51,307 bases of DNA from Actinoplanes palleronii. GTDB lineage: Bacteria > Actinomycetota > Actinomycetes > Mycobacteriales > Micromonosporaceae. Positions 16,916-25,945 of this stretch are shown one piece after another. A program made the translations under genes and the position numbers. The number at the start of each line of letters is the position of its first letter. The first letter of the stretch is position 1. The stretch is taken from positions 1-51,307 of the forward strand of contig NZ_BOMS01000002.1 in assembly GCF_016862315.1 (NCBI RefSeq), read 5' to 3'. The notes under the pieces were generated by a model. The model was not told the origin of the DNA and ran no database searches. It worked only from the letters and a program-made list of their open reading frames with translations.

Positions 16916-18748
16916 TCAGTCCCAGGTCGGGACCCACCACTGCCAGCCGGAGGGTGCGAGCGGCCACGCGGCCTCCGGTCGCCAGCCCTCCGGCGGGTAC
17001 CACCCGTCCGGCGGGGTCGGCCAGCCCGGCGGCACCTGGAACTTGACGCCGGTGGGCGCGACCGGGATCGGCGGGTGCCGGTTCGGGTCGGGCGCGGGCG
17101 ACACCGGCGCGGAGCCGGTGACCGTGGCGGCGTGCTGCTTCATCACGGCGCTGAGCGCCGGGATCACCGTGGTCTCGGCGATCTCGCCGGAGCCGCCGAA
17201 CAGGCCGGCCGGCTGCCCGCCCCCGGCCGGGCTCACCGGCGCGTTGCCGCCGAACTGCCCACCGGCCGGGCTCACCGGGCGGTTGCCGTCGAACAGCTGC
17301 CCACCGGCCGGGCTGACCGGGCGGTTGCCGTCGAACGACGGCCCACCGGAGGGGCTGGTCGGCGCGCCACCGAACGACGGCCCACCGGCCGGGCTGACCG
17401 GCACGCTGCCGTCGAACAGGCCGGCCGGCTGCCCGCCGCTCGGGCCGGCCAGTTGCCCGCTGCTCGGGCCGGACGACAGCCCACTGCCCGGGCCGACCTG
17501 GCGGCTGCTGTCGAACAGGCCGGTGGGCTGCCCACTCGGAGCGCTCCCACCGAACTGCCCCGGCGATCCGCCGAGCTGGCCGGACGATCCACCGGCCGGG
17601 CTGGCCGGCATGGTGCCGCCGGGCATCGGCGAGGTCGGCACGCCCGGGATCGGGTGGGCCGGGACGCCGGGGACGACCTGCTCCTCGGGCGCCGGGGTCT
17701 TGCCGGCGATCGTCGGCACCGGGCCGCTGACCGAGGCCGCCCAGCTCGGCACCGGGCCGCTGGCCTGCACCCAGCTCGGCACCAGCTCGCTGCGGTCCAT
17801 CCAGGTGGGCTGCGCGTCGCTGGGCGCGGACGCCCAGGTCGGCACGGCGTCGCTGGTGGCCATCCAGCTCGGCACCGCGGAGGTGCCGGCGGCCGGCAGG
17901 TCCGGGCCGGTCGACGTGGCCAGGACCGGGGTGGTGGTGGCCGGCGGCGAGACCGGTGCGACCCGCCCGCTGGTGGCGAGCCGGGCGGCCGGGCCGGCCA
18001 CGCTCTCCGGCAGGTCCTGGACCCGGGCGACGTAGAGCAGCACCTCGGTCTTGTTGACGTTGCTCTTGACGATGGCGCGGGCCGCGACGACCAGGCCCCT
18101 CTCGGACTGGTACCGCAGCACCGGGGTCAGCTCGACGCTCATCTTCGGGCTCAGGTCACCGACCCGGATGTCACCGAGGCGCACCTCGACCAGGTGGTCG
18201 GCCATCTCGTGCAGGGTCACGTACGCCCAGCACTCGCCCTCCGGCCGCTGGAACGGGGCCAGCGCGTCGGCGTGCCGCTCGTACCCGTTGACCTGCAGGG
18301 CGGAGCCGGTCGGCAGCAGCCGGTGCTCCTGGCGGGGCGGGTCGTTGGCCGGCACGATCATGTGCGGCTCGGCCAGGTCGAGGCGGATGGTGCCGACGAA
18401 GGCGGGCGGGCGGCCGTCGTACTCGCCCCACTCCCGGCCGTGGATCTGGGCGTTCACCTCGGGGACCAGGTTGCGCTTGGTCAGCGCGGTGAGGACGTGC
18501 ACGTACCGGGCGGCCTCGGGGCGCGGCAGGTGGCCGAGCAGCGCGGTGCCGGACCAGACACCGACGGCGTTGCGATCGTGGCGATTGCTGCGGTCGGGTA
18601 TCAGCTGGACCGGTACGGTCAGGTCGGTTCCCTGTGGGTTGAAGTCGCCGTTGAAAAGCGCTCGTATCGCCTTGGCGTAGTGAGTCTCGCCGACGACCTC
18701 GGCACTTGCCCAGCCCGCTTGTCCCCAGAGTTGGAACCGATTTGCCAC
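16916..18748 (-). CDS. HIRAN-domain protein with PVSPAGG repeats
   Basis: A 610-residue protein. Residues 15-90 look like a HIRAN domain (EVVGETHYAKAIRALF, then NRHDRNAVGVWSGTALLGHL); in Rad5/HLTF this domain binds DNA ends. Residues 90-260 form a second folded region. Residues about 370-560 are Gly/Ser/Pro repeats built on FDGNRPVSPAGG. The C-terminus is a Trp/Pro/Gly motif (PPGWPTPPDGWYPPEGW) seen in many actinobacterial proteins. It lies directly upstream of the helicase-nuclease gene on the same strand (111-bp gap), so the two probably act together. Start GTG 18748 has no Shine-Dalgarno but is 6 nt after TAGCGT, suggesting a leaderless transcript. Confidence 0.75.
   Translation of the reverse strand: MANRFQLWGQAGWASAEVVGETHYAKAIRALFNGDFNPQGTDLTVPVQLIPDRSNRHDRNAVGVWSGTALLGHLPRPEAARYVHVLTALTKRNLVPEVNAQIHGREWGEYDGRPPAFVGTIRLDLAEPHMIVPANDPPRQEHRLLPTGSALQVNGYERHADALAPFQRPEGECWAYVTLHEMADHLVEVRLGDIRVGDLSPKMSVELTPVLRYQSERGLVVAARAIVKSNVNKTEVLLYVARVQDLPESVAGPAARLATSGRVAPVSPPATTTPVLATSTGPDLPAAGTSAVPSWMATSDAVPTWASAPSDAQPTWMDRSELVPSWVQASGPVPSWAASVSGPVPTIAGKTPAPEEQVVPGVPAHPIPGVPTSPMPGGTMPASPAGGSSGQLGGSPGQFGGSAPSGQPTGLFDSSRQVGPGSGLSSGPSSGQLAGPSGGQPAGLFDGSVPVSPAGGPSFGGAPTSPSGGPSFDGNRPVSPAGGQLFDGNRPVSPAGGQFGGNAPVSPAGGGQPAGLFGGSGEIAETTVIPALSAVMKQHAATVTGSAPVSPAPDPNRHPPIPVAPTGVKFQVPPGWPTPPDGWYPPEGWRPEAAWPLAPSGWQWWVPTWD
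17165..17600 (-). repeat. Coding tandem repeats (PVSPAGG) in the HIRAN protein
   Basis: A 42-bp unit encoding FDGNRPVSPAGGQ-like segments is repeated with variation in the middle of this tract; flanking copies read FGGAPTSPSGG and LFDGSVPVSPAGG. The rest is G/S/P/Q-rich (SGPSSGQLAG). Confidence 0.75.
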
Positions 18749-18832
18749 ACGCGAACGCTAGTGTCTGCTTTCCGTCAGCAGCGTCGTCCATACGGATGAC
18801 TACGCTCAGCCGGACGGACCGTATCTAAAAGA

Positions 18833-20791
18833 TCAACTCTCCGCTGCCAGCGCGCGGTCCAGGTCAGCGAGTTGCCCGCCGATCTGGCCGAGGGTGAGCA
18901 GTCCGCTACCGGAACCGGCCCATTCGGCCGCGGCGGGGGCCAGCGCGGTGCGTGCCCGCAGCATCGCCGCACGGTCACCGGCCGCCAGCGCCGCCGTCGC
19001 CACCAGGCTCCAGAGCGCCTCGGCGAGCAGATCCGGCGGCGGGTCCGGGAGGTCCCGCAACTCCCGGTGGTCCCAGAGCGGCAGGACCCATGTCCGGTAC
19101 GGCCCGAAGTCGTCGCCCCGCTCCCCCAGCGGCAGCCCCCGCCGCACCCGCACCCCGAGCAGCGCCAGCGGCACGAGCCCCGCGCTGAGCCCGGGCATCC
19201 CGGCGCCGTCCAGCCGCGGCGCCAGCTCCCGGTAGGCCCGCTCGACGTCGGCCGGCGGAGCGCCGGTCATGTCCAGCCGCAGCGCCGCGTACCCCTCGGT
19301 GAACACGCCGACCAGCGGCAACTCGTAGCGCGCGCCGAGCGCACCGGCCGCCGCCGCGTGCCGGTCCGCGCCGGCCAGGTCGCCGAGCGCGGCCCGCCCC
19401 TGAACCCGGATCAGGTGGCCGAGCACCTCGGCGGTGACCAGGCCGTGCCGGGCGGCCAGCCCGATCAGCTCCTCGCCGATCGCGTCCCGGTCCGGCGCCA
19501 GCCCGGTCCGGTGACAGCTCTGCAGGTAGACCGCGTTCAGCGCGAACGCCAGCAGGCCGGGGTCGTCCAGCCCGCGGGCGATCCGCTCGGCCTCCCGGGC
19601 GCACTCCCGCGGCCACGGGTCGGTGGTGCCGCGCGACTCGCACGCGACGGTGGCCAGCAGCCGGGCCCGGGCCGCGTGGTGGCCGGCCGGCAGCGCGGCG
19701 AGGGTCCGGGCGGCGGCCGCCACGATCCCGGCCGCCTGCTCCGGGTCGTCGGCACGGGTCCAGACGGCCGGCACGTCGTAGGCGCCGATCACCCGGGCGG
19801 CCAGTTCCGGGTCGCCGAGCTGTTCGGCCGCCGCGACGGCCGCGCTGCGCTGTTCCCGGGCCGCGGACAGGCCACCGGCGCCGGTCACCGCCAGGTTCCG
19901 CAGCAGTCCGACCGCCGACTCCAGCCGGACCCGGGTGCCCGCGACCCGGTCATACGCCTCCGCCGCCCGGGCCAGCACGCCGGCGGCCAGGTCGGGGCCG
20001 GGCGGCACCTCCGCTGCCGGGCCGGGGCCGCGCGCCGGGCCCGTGACCAGGTCGAGGGCCGGGGACTGGCGCAGGACGTCCTGTTCCAGGCGGCGCAGGG
20101 CCGGGCCCGGGTCGACGCCGAGCTGGCCGACCAGCAGGGCGCGGGCCCGGCGCAGCACGGCGAGCGCGTCGCCCTGCCGCCCGGTCCGGTAGAGCGCCAG
20201 GGCCAGCAGCCGCCAGCCCTCCTCCCGCCACGGGTGCTCGGTGACGTAGGCGTCCAGATCGGGGACCGCCTCGGCGGCACGGCCCCGCTCGAGGCGGGCG
20301 GTGGCCTGGCGCTCCAGGGCGCGCAGGCGCAGCTCGGCGAGGCGGGCGCGGTCGGCGGCGGCCCACGGGGCGTCCGGGAAGTCCGCGTAGGCCGGGCCGC
20401 GCCACCAGCCCAGCGCCTCGTCCAGCCGGGCGAGCGGTGGGACGGCAGGGGCGTGGACGATCTCCTCGAAACGCCAGGCGTCGACGGTGCCGGGGGCGGG
20501 GCGGAGGGCGTACCCGGAAGCCTCGGTGACCAGCAGCGTGCCCGGCGCCCGGCGGATCCGGTCCGGTTCCACCGCCCGCCGCAGGGCAGCGACGAACGTC
20601 CGCACCGCGGCGATCGCGCCGCCCGGCGGCGCCACCCAGAGATCGGCGACCAGAACGCCGACCGGGACCACCCGGCCGCGGGCGACCAGCAGGCGGGCCA
20701 GGACCGCGCGGTGCATCGGGCCCTTGAGGGCGATCGGCGTGCCATCGGCCCCGGCCGCGGCCACCGGCCCGAGCACCGCGAAGTCGGTCAC
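18833..20791 (-). CDS. SARP/BTAD-type transcriptional regulator
   Basis: A 652-residue regulator. The N-terminus is an OmpR-like winged helix (about 1-95: FAVLGPVAA, LKGPMHRAVLARLLV, AIAAVRTFVAALRRAVEP). A bacterial transcriptional activation domain of TPR type follows (about 100-245: LALALYRTGRQGDALAVLRRARALLVGQLGVDPGPALRRLEQDVL). The C-terminal 400 residues are alanine-rich helices resembling TPRs; no NB-ARC P-loop is present, unlike AfsR. Start GTG 20791 has AGGAGGG 6 nt upstream. SARPs often activate secondary-metabolite clusters, but no biosynthetic cluster is visible here. Target unknown. Confidence 0.8.
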   Translation of the reverse strand: MTDFAVLGPVAAAGADGTPIALKGPMHRAVLARLLVARGRVVPVGVLVADLWVAPPGGAIAAVRTFVAALRRAVEPDRIRRAPGTLLVTEASGYALRPAPGTVDAWRFEEIVHAPAVPPLARLDEALGWWRGPAYADFPDAPWAAADRARLAELRLRALERQATARLERGRAAEAVPDLDAYVTEHPWREEGWRLLALALYRTGRQGDALAVLRRARALLVGQLGVDPGPALRRLEQDVLRQSPALDLVTGPARGPGPAAEVPPGPDLAAGVLARAAEAYDRVAGTRVRLESAVGLLRNLAVTGAGGLSAAREQRSAAVAAAEQLGDPELAARVIGAYDVPAVWTRADDPEQAAGIVAAAARTLAALPAGHHAARARLLATVACESRGTTDPWPRECAREAERIARGLDDPGLLAFALNAVYLQSCHRTGLAPDRDAIGEELIGLAARHGLVTAEVLGHLIRVQGRAALGDLAGADRHAAAAGALGARYELPLVGVFTEGYAALRLDMTGAPPADVERAYRELAPRLDGAGMPGLSAGLVPLALLGVRVRRGLPLGERGDDFGPYRTWVLPLWDHRELRDLPDPPPDLLAEALWSLVATAALAAGDRAAMLRARTALAPAAAEWAGSGSGLLTLGQIGGQLADLDRALAAES

Positions 20792-20802
20792 CCGCGACCC
20801 TC

Positions 20803-21804
20803 CTACTCGCTGATCTTGATGACCATCTTGCCGGTGTTCTCGCCCCGCATCAGCCCGAGGAACGCCTCCGGCGCGTTGGCCAGCCCCTCCACCACCGTCT
20901 CCGGCGCCGAGATCTGCCCGGCCCGCAGCCAGCCACCGACCTCCTCGACGAACTCCGGCATCCGCTTGCCGTGGTTGCCGACGATGAAGCCGCGCAGGGT
21001 GAGCTCCTTGCCGATGGCGAGGGCCAGGTTGCGCGGCGCGGCCGGCGCGGACGTCTCGTTGTACTGCGAGATCGCGCCGCAGAGCGCGACCCGGCCGAAC
21101 TTGTTCAGCGAGCCGATCGCGGCTTCCAGGTGCTCGCCACCGACGTTGTCGAAGTACACGTCGATGCCGTCCGGGGCCGCCGCGCGCAGCTGCTCGCGGA
21201 CCGGGGCGTCCTTGTAGTTGAACGCGGCGTCGAAGCCGAGGTCGTCGACCAGGTGGCCGACCTTCCCGGCGGAACCGGCGCTGCCGATCACGCGCTTCGC
21301 GCCGCGCAGCTTGGCGATCTGCCCGACCACGCTGCCGACGGCGCCGGCCGCGCCGGAGACGAAGACCGTGTCGCCCTCGCGGAACTGGGCGATGTCCAGC
21401 AGGCCGACGTACGCGGTGAGCCCGGTCATCCCGAGCAGCCCGAGGTACGCGGAGAGCGTGGGCGCGGCCGCCGGGTCGATCACCCGTACCTTGGCGGCGT
21501 CGGTCACCGCGAAGTCACGCCAGCCGAGCCCGTGCACCACTGTCGCGCCGACCGGCACGCCCGGCGAGTTCGACGCGACGACCTGGCCGATCGCCCCGCC
21601 GTCGAGGGCCGCGCCGAGCGGGAACGGCGGGACGTACGACTTCACGTCGTTCATCCGCCCCCGCATGTACGGGTCGACCGACATGAACTGGTTGCGGATC
21701 AGCACCTGGCCCTCGCCCGGCTCCGGGGTGGGCAGCTCGACCAGCTCGAAGTTGTCGGCGGTCGGCCACCCGCTGGGCCGGCTGGCGAGACGGATCTCCT
21801 GCAT
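20803..21804 (-). CDS. NADP-dependent oxidoreductase of the MDR/curcumin reductase type
   Basis: A 333-residue zinc-independent medium-chain reductase acting on enones or alkenals. It begins MQEIRLASRPSGWPT, has SVDPYMRGRM (substrate loop), LGLLGMTGLTAYVGLLDI, the nucleotide-binding FVSGAAGAVGSVVGQIAKLRGA, and IDVYFDNVGG, all characteristic of this subfamily. Start ATG 21804 has GGAGG 5 nt upstream; GTG 21816 is less likely. It is divergent from a TetR gene with two palindromic operators between, so it is probably induced by an electrophilic or aromatic compound. Confidence 0.85.
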   Translation of the reverse strand: MQEIRLASRPSGWPTADNFELVELPTPEPGEGQVLIRNQFMSVDPYMRGRMNDVKSYVPPFPLGAALDGGAIGQVVASNSPGVPVGATVVHGLGWRDFAVTDAAKVRVIDPAAAPTLSAYLGLLGMTGLTAYVGLLDIAQFREGDTVFVSGAAGAVGSVVGQIAKLRGAKRVIGSAGSAGKVGHLVDDLGFDAAFNYKDAPVREQLRAAAPDGIDVYFDNVGGEHLEAAIGSLNKFGRVALCGAISQYNETSAPAAPRNLALAIGKELTLRGFIVGNHGKRMPEFVEEVGGWLRAGQISAPETVVEGLANAPEAFLGLMRGENTGKMVIKISE

Positions 21805-21832
21805 CAGTTCCTCCACACGTCGTCGTTACTCC

Positions 21833-21847
21833 TCGACAGTATGTCGA
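21833..21847. promoter_or_regulatory. TetR operator 1 (perfect 15-bp palindrome)
   Basis: TCGACAGTATGTCGA is palindromic apart from the central base. It lies 29 bp upstream of the oxidoreductase start, where it would block transcription. Confidence 0.7.
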
Positions 21848-21852
21848 AAAAC

Positions 21853-21867
21853 TCGACACTGTGTCGA
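21853..21867. promoter_or_regulatory. TetR operator 2 (perfect 15-bp palindrome)
   Basis: TCGACACTGTGTCGA has the same arms as operator 1; the centres are 20 bp apart, about two helical turns. It lies about 20 bp before the TetR gene's TACCGT -10-like hexamer (21888-21893), so it overlaps that promoter's -35 region and autorepression is likely. Confidence 0.7.
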
Positions 21868-21900
21868 CTCCAGCCGGACAGCCGCGTTACCGTGATCGGC

Positions 21901-22521
21901 ATGAGCACCGCCCCCGCCGGCCGACGCCGCGGTCCCAGCAAGGGTGACCTGCGCGAGCAGGCGATCCTGGCCACCGCCCGGGACCTGCTCAGCCGCAAGC
22001 CGCTCGACGCCATCACCATCGACGAGCTGGCCGCCGGCGCGGAGATCTCCCGGTCCAGCTTCTACTTCTACTTCGACTCCAAGCTCGCCGTGGTGGTCGC
22101 GCTGCTGCACGGCCTGGCCGGCGAGGTGGGCCGGGACGCCGGGCCGTGGCTGGACGGCGCCGGGCCGGACGAGCCGGCGCTGCGCCGTTCGCTCGCCGCG
22201 CTCGCCGCTCTCTGGCGCGACCAGGGCCGGCTGCTGACCGGCGCGCTGGCCGCCGCGCCCGGCTGCCCGCCGATCGCCCGGTGGCGGGCCTGGCTGCGCG
22301 AGGCACACGTGGAGCGGCTCGCCGCCCGGATCGCCCGGGACCGGGCCGCCGGGGTGGCGCCGCACGGTCCCGCACCGCGGGTGCTCGCCGAGATGATCGA
22401 CGACCTGCGCACCGCGGCGTTCGCCGCCGCGAGCGACCCGGAGGGACTCGTCGACGACCTGGTCGTGGTCGAGCTGCGAATGATCTACGGGGTTCTCCCG
22501 GCTCACCACGCGGAAGGATGA
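21901..22521 (+). CDS. TetR-family regulator of the adjacent oxidoreductase
   Basis: A 206-residue repressor. The helix-turn-helix is at about residues 37-56 (ITIDELAAGAEISRSSFYFYFDSKLAVVVAL), typical of TetR/AcrR; the C-terminal ligand domain is helical. ATG 21901 follows TACCGT by 7 nt with no ribosome binding site, so the transcript may be leaderless; the open frame extends upstream but as antisense of the oxidoreductase. Twin palindromes in the divergent intergenic region are its probable operators. The last 13 residues (MIYGVLPAHHAEG) are encoded by the first unit of a 38-bp triple repeat, so the C-terminal tail may be repeat-derived. Confidence 0.85.
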   Translation: MSTAPAGRRRGPSKGDLREQAILATARDLLSRKPLDAITIDELAAGAEISRSSFYFYFDSKLAVVVALLHGLAGEVGRDAGPWLDGAGPDEPALRRSLAALAALWRDQGRLLTGALAAAPGCPPIARWRAWLREAHVERLAARIARDRAAGVAPHGPAPRVLAEMIDDLRTAAFAAASDPEGLVDDLVVVELRMIYGVLPAHHAEG

Positions 22522-22593
22522 TCTACAGGATTCTCCCGGCTCACCATGCGGAAGGATGATCTACGGGGTTTTCCCGGTTCACCACGCGGACGG
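22480..22593. repeat. Three tandem 38-bp direct repeats
   Basis: Units start at 22480, 22518 and 22556, each beginning ATGATCTAC and ending CACGCGGAAGG or a near variant, with few differences. The first overlaps the 3' end of the TetR gene; the last ends 25 bp before the next start codon. The period is not a multiple of three. Confidence 0.85.
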
Positions 22594-22618
22594 GTGATCC
22601 GGCAGGCACCCTGGGATC

Positions 22619-23332
22619 ATGCGAATCGGTGTCATTGGAGCAGGTCAGCTCGGCGGCACGCTCGCCACGTGGTGCGCCGAGAGCGGGCACGAGGTCGCGG
22701 TCACGTCCCGGCACCCGGACCGGCTGACCGACCTGGTCGAGCACGGCGACGGGCACATCCGGGCGATGACGATCCCGGAGGCGGCGTCGTACGGCGAGGT
22801 GGTGTTCTTCGCCCCGAACTGGGAGTCGGCCAAGGAAGCGGTCGACCTCGCGCACCACGCGCTGGCCGGCAAGGTGGTCATCGACGCCACCAACCCGGTG
22901 GCCACCGGCACCGTCCCCGGAGAGACCGGCCCGGGTGGTCTCGGCTCCTTCGCGCCGGGCTTCCCGTCCACGCTGGACATCCCGTCGGTGCTGACCGTGC
23001 CGGACGGCCCGTACGGCAAGAGCGGCCTGGAGACCCTGATCGAGTGGGCGCCGGAAGCGCACTGGGTGAAGGCGTTCAACACCATCAGCACCGACGTGCT
23101 GGGCCGGCGGCGCGGCCACGACCCGCTGCTCGCCGAGTTCCTCTGCACCGACCAGCGCGACGCCCGGCTGGCCGCCTGCCGGATCATCCAGGAGCTGGGG
23201 TTCGCGCCGTTCTTCGCCGGTGGCGCCGAGGCCGCCCGGCTGACCGAGACCGGCGGGCCGCTGCAGCGCCTCGAGGTGGACGTGCAGGACGCCAAGGACG
23301 TGCTCGCGGAGGCGCTGAGCCACGTGCGCTGA
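22619..23332 (+). CDS. F420/NADP-type oxidoreductase (Rossmann)
   Basis: A 237-residue protein of the NADP oxidoreductase, coenzyme F420-dependent family. The N-terminal dinucleotide fold reads IGVIGAGQLGGTLA with the typical TSRHP segment (NADP phosphate recognition) after strand two; VVIDATNPV and VKAFNTIS follow as in related reductases. The actual cofactor partner (F420 or another acceptor) cannot be read from the sequence. Start ATG 22619; no clear Shine-Dalgarno. The MOSC gene begins 26 bp after its stop, so co-expression is possible, although that gene has its own promoter-like hexamer. Confidence 0.75.
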   Translation: MRIGVIGAGQLGGTLATWCAESGHEVAVTSRHPDRLTDLVEHGDGHIRAMTIPEAASYGEVVFFAPNWESAKEAVDLAHHALAGKVVIDATNPVATGTVPGETGPGGLGSFAPGFPSTLDIPSVLTVPDGPYGKSGLETLIEWAPEAHWVKAFNTISTDVLGRRRGHDPLLAEFLCTDQRDARLAACRIIQELGFAPFFAGGAEAARLTETGGPLQRLEVDVQDAKDVLAEALSHVR

Positions 23333-23358
23333 GCGCCGCCGGGCATAGACTCCGGCCG

Positions 23359-23865
23359 GTGGAGATAGTCGAGCTGCTGGCCTCACCCGCGCACCGCTTC
23401 GAGGGCCGCCCGGCCGACGGCCCGGCGCCGGCCCCGGACGGCGAACTGGTCCCGGAGGTCAGGGTCCGGGCCGGTCTCGGCATCGTCGGCGACCGCTACT
23501 TCAACCACGCCGCGCACCGCGACGCGGCGATCACCGTGATCGCCCGGGAGTCGCTTCCGGACGGTGCCGGCCTGGCCCAGGCGCGGCGCAACATCCTGGT
23601 CGCCGGGCTGCGCTTCGGCGAGAAGACCCTTGACGACCTGGTCGGCGCGGTGCTCACGCTGGACTCCGGCGACGGGCCGGTCCGGCTCGCGGTGCGCCGG
23701 GCCGCCAACCCGTGCGCGTGGATGGACGTCAGCATCGGCCCGGGCGCGTGGAAGGCGCTGCGCGGCCGGGGCGGGGTCCGCTGCGTGCCGCTCGACGACG
23801 GGATCCTGCGCGTGGGACCGGTCCGGGCCACTCTGGAGGACTTGCCGCCAGCGCCTCAGCGATGA
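23359..23865 (+). CDS. MOSC-domain protein
   Basis: A 168-residue single-domain MOSC (molybdenum cofactor sulfurase C-terminal-like) protein. The pattern VRAGLGIVGDRYFNH, ITVIARESL, RRNILVAGLRF and NPCAWMDVSIGPGAWKAL, with the conserved cysteine in NPC, fits family members such as YiiM-like proteins. The substrate is unknown; roles in N-hydroxylated compound reduction or sulfur transfer are known in the family. GTG 23359 follows TAGACT (23346-23351) by 7 nt without a ribosome binding site, consistent with a leaderless transcript. Confidence 0.75.
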   Translation: MEIVELLASPAHRFEGRPADGPAPAPDGELVPEVRVRAGLGIVGDRYFNHAAHRDAAITVIARESLPDGAGLAQARRNILVAGLRFGEKTLDDLVGAVLTLDSGDGPVRLAVRRAANPCAWMDVSIGPGAWKALRGRGGVRCVPLDDGILRVGPVRATLEDLPPAPQR

Positions 23866-23914
23866 CCGCAATCGGTCGATAGTTCTACGTCAGACGTCCG
23901 GCAGGAGGTGGCGG

Positions 23915-25945
23915 GTGACGACTGGCTACCGGCTCTCGCTGGCCCGGACCGTGCTGTTCGCCCTTCTGTACGCCGCCGCCGTCTACGCCGGCCGGCGCAC
24001 CGCGATGGTCGCCGACGGGGTCAGCCTGGTCTGGCCGGCCGCCGGCGTGGCCGCGGTCTGGTGCTGCGCCCAGCGCGGCGCGCCCACCCGCCGCCTCGAC
24101 CTGCTGCTGCTCGCGGGGATCCTCGGCACCGGGAACTGGCTCACCGGCGCCTCCCCCGCGGTCGGTGTGGTCGCCGGGCTGGTCGGGCTGATCGAGGTGG
24201 GTGTCTTCCTCCGCGCGCTGCGCCGCTGGCGGCCGGGCCTGTGGGGCGCCGGCGGCAGCGAGACCCTGCGCTCGCCGCGCGACCTGTGGGCCCTGCTCGG
24301 CGCCGCGCTCGCCGCCAGTTGCGCCGCCGGCGTCAGCGGTCTGCTGGGCCGCTGGCTGGTCACCGGCTCGATGCCGATCGCATCCTCGATCATGTCGATG
24401 GCCCGGCACCTGACCGGCATCCTGATCATCGGGGCGGCCGGGATCTGGGTCGGCGCGGCACTGCGCGCCCGCCGGAAGATCCGGCGGCCCTCCTTCTGGC
24501 GGTCGGTCGAGGTCGCCGGTCTTCTCGCGGTGAGCGTCGCGGGCCAGATCAGCGCTTTCGCGTACGATCACCGCCTCCCGTTGTCGTTCGCCCTGCTCGG
24601 GTTCACCGTCCTGGTCGGCACCCGGCTGCGCACCCCCTGGGTACTGGTGCACAACTCGGTGATCAGCGCCATCGCGGTGCAGTACACGCTGCTCGGCTCC
24701 GGCCCGTTCGCGCAGGTCGGCGACATCGACCAGCGCACCGTGCTGGTCCAGCTGTTCTGCGTGCTGGTCGCCCTGGTCGGCCTGGCCCTGTCCCTCGGCC
24801 GGGACGAGCGGCACACCCTGCTCACCGCGCTGGCCGAGGAGAAGTCCGAGCTGCACGCCCGGCAGGCCGAGCTGGCCGCCCAGCAGGAGCAGGCCTCGCA
24901 CCACGCCGACCTGCTCACGGCGATCATCGACTCGATGGCCGACGGGCTCGCGGTGATCGGCCCGGACAGCCGGGTGACCCTGCGCAACCCCGCCGTGACC
25001 GAGCTGCTCGGTGAAGACGAACCGGCCCACCTGCGGGCCCTGGCCGGCGAGGACGTCCGCGGGGTGGACATGCCGGTACGCAGCCCGGGGGTGCCCGAGG
25101 GACGGGTGGTACGGGTGACCGCCACCTCCCTGCCGCACCCGGACGGCACCCGCAGCGCGGTGGTGCTCTTCCACGACGTGACCGCGGAACGGCGGCACCG
25201 CGACGAGCTGACCAACTTCGCCGGGGTGGTGGCGCACGACCTGCTCAACCCGCTGGCCAGCGTGGACGGCTGGACCGCGGCGGCGCTGGAGGCGCTGGAC
25301 GGCGTACCGGAGCACCCCGGTCTCCACCAGGCCCAGGACGACCTGGCCCGGCTGACCCGGGCCTCGGCGCGGATGCGCGGGCTGATCGACGGCCTGCTCT
25401 CGTACGCGACGGCGCGGGAGGCCACTGTCGCACCGGTCGTGGTGGAGCTGGCCGAGGTGGTCGCGGACATCGTGGTGGCCCGCGCGGACGCGGCGGTGGC
25501 GGCCGGCAAGCCGGAGCCCCGGTTCAGCATCGGGCCGCTGCCCGCCGTGCGGGCCGATCCGGTGCTGGTCCGGCAGCTGGTGGACAACCTGGTCGGCAAC
25601 GCGATCAAGTACACCGGGCCCGGGGTGGTGCCGGCCCTGGAGATCAGCGCCGTCTCGTCACCGGCCGACCCGCTGGTGACGGTGCGGATCGCCGACAACG
25701 GCATCGGCATCCCGGACGGGCAGCACGAGGCGATCTTCGGCAACTTCCACCGGGCCCACCTGACCGGCGACTACCTCGGCACCGGCCTCGGCCTGGCCAT
25801 CTGCAAACGGATCGTGGAACGCCACGGCGGCGTGATCAGCGCCGCGGACCACCCGGGCGGCGGCTCCTGCTTCGAGTTCACCCTCCCGGCCGTCACCGGC
25901 TCGCCGACGTCCGCTCACACCAGGATGTTGACCGCACTGCCCTGA
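23915..25945 (+). CDS. Membrane histidine kinase, MASE1-PAS-HisKA-HATPase
   Basis: A 676-residue sensor kinase. About eight membrane helices (residues 10-305) with a MASE1-like pattern ([27 protein letters not shown]) are followed by a coiled coil ([19 protein letters not shown]) and a PAS domain (about 335-425). The H-box [13 protein letters not shown] has the phospho-histidine near 440. The ATPase domain has [11 protein letters not shown] (N), IADNGIGIP (G1), IFGNFHRAH (F) and [12 protein letters not shown] (G2). All kinase motifs look intact. Start GTG 23915 has AGGAGG 6 nt upstream. No response regulator is adjacent, so it is an orphan; the stimulus is unknown. Its 3' end overlaps a small convergent gene. 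Confidence 0.85.
   Translation: MTTGYRLSLARTVLFALLYAAAVYAGRRTAMVADGVSLVWPAAGVAAVWCCAQRGAPTRRLDLLLLAGILGTGNWLTGASPAVGVVAGLVGLIEVGVFLRALRRWRPGLWGAGGSETLRSPRDLWALLGAALAASCAAGVSGLLGRWLVTGSMPIASSIMSMARHLTGILIIGAAGIWVGAALRARRKIRRPSFWRSVEVAGLLAVSVAGQISAFAYDHRLPLSFALLGFTVLVGTRLRTPWVLVHNSVISAIAVQYTLLGSGPFAQVGDIDQRTVLVQLFCVLVALVGLALSLGRDERHTLLTALAEEKSELHARQAELAAQQEQASHHADLLTAIIDSMADGLAVIGPDSRVTLRNPAVTELLGEDEPAHLRALAGEDVRGVDMPVRSPGVPEGRVVRVTATSLPHPDGTRSAVVLFHDVTAERRHRDELTNFAGVVAHDLLNPLASVDGWTAAALEALDGVPEHPGLHQAQDDLARLTRASARMRGLIDGLLSYATAREATVAPVVVELAEVVADIVVARADAAVAAGKPEPRFSIGPLPAVRADPVLVRQLVDNLVGNAIKYTGPGVVPALEISAVSSPADPLVTVRIADNGIGIPDGQHEAIFGNFHRAHLTGDYLGTGLGLAICKRIVERHGGVISAADHPGGGSCFEFTLPAVTGSPTSAHTRMLTALP

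Noticed and set aside
10538..18799. Very long plus-strand open frame opposite the helicase and HIRAN genes
   Set aside because: Gly/Arg/Val-rich composition typical of antisense frames in high-G+C DNA; the minus strand shows clear domains.
20971..21900. Upstream extension of the TetR frame
   Set aside because: Antisense of the oxidoreductase; the HTH begins right after ATG 21901.
22480..22593. Possible CRISPR or attachment site
   Set aside because: Direct tandem units without spacers, no integrase and no tRNA nearby.
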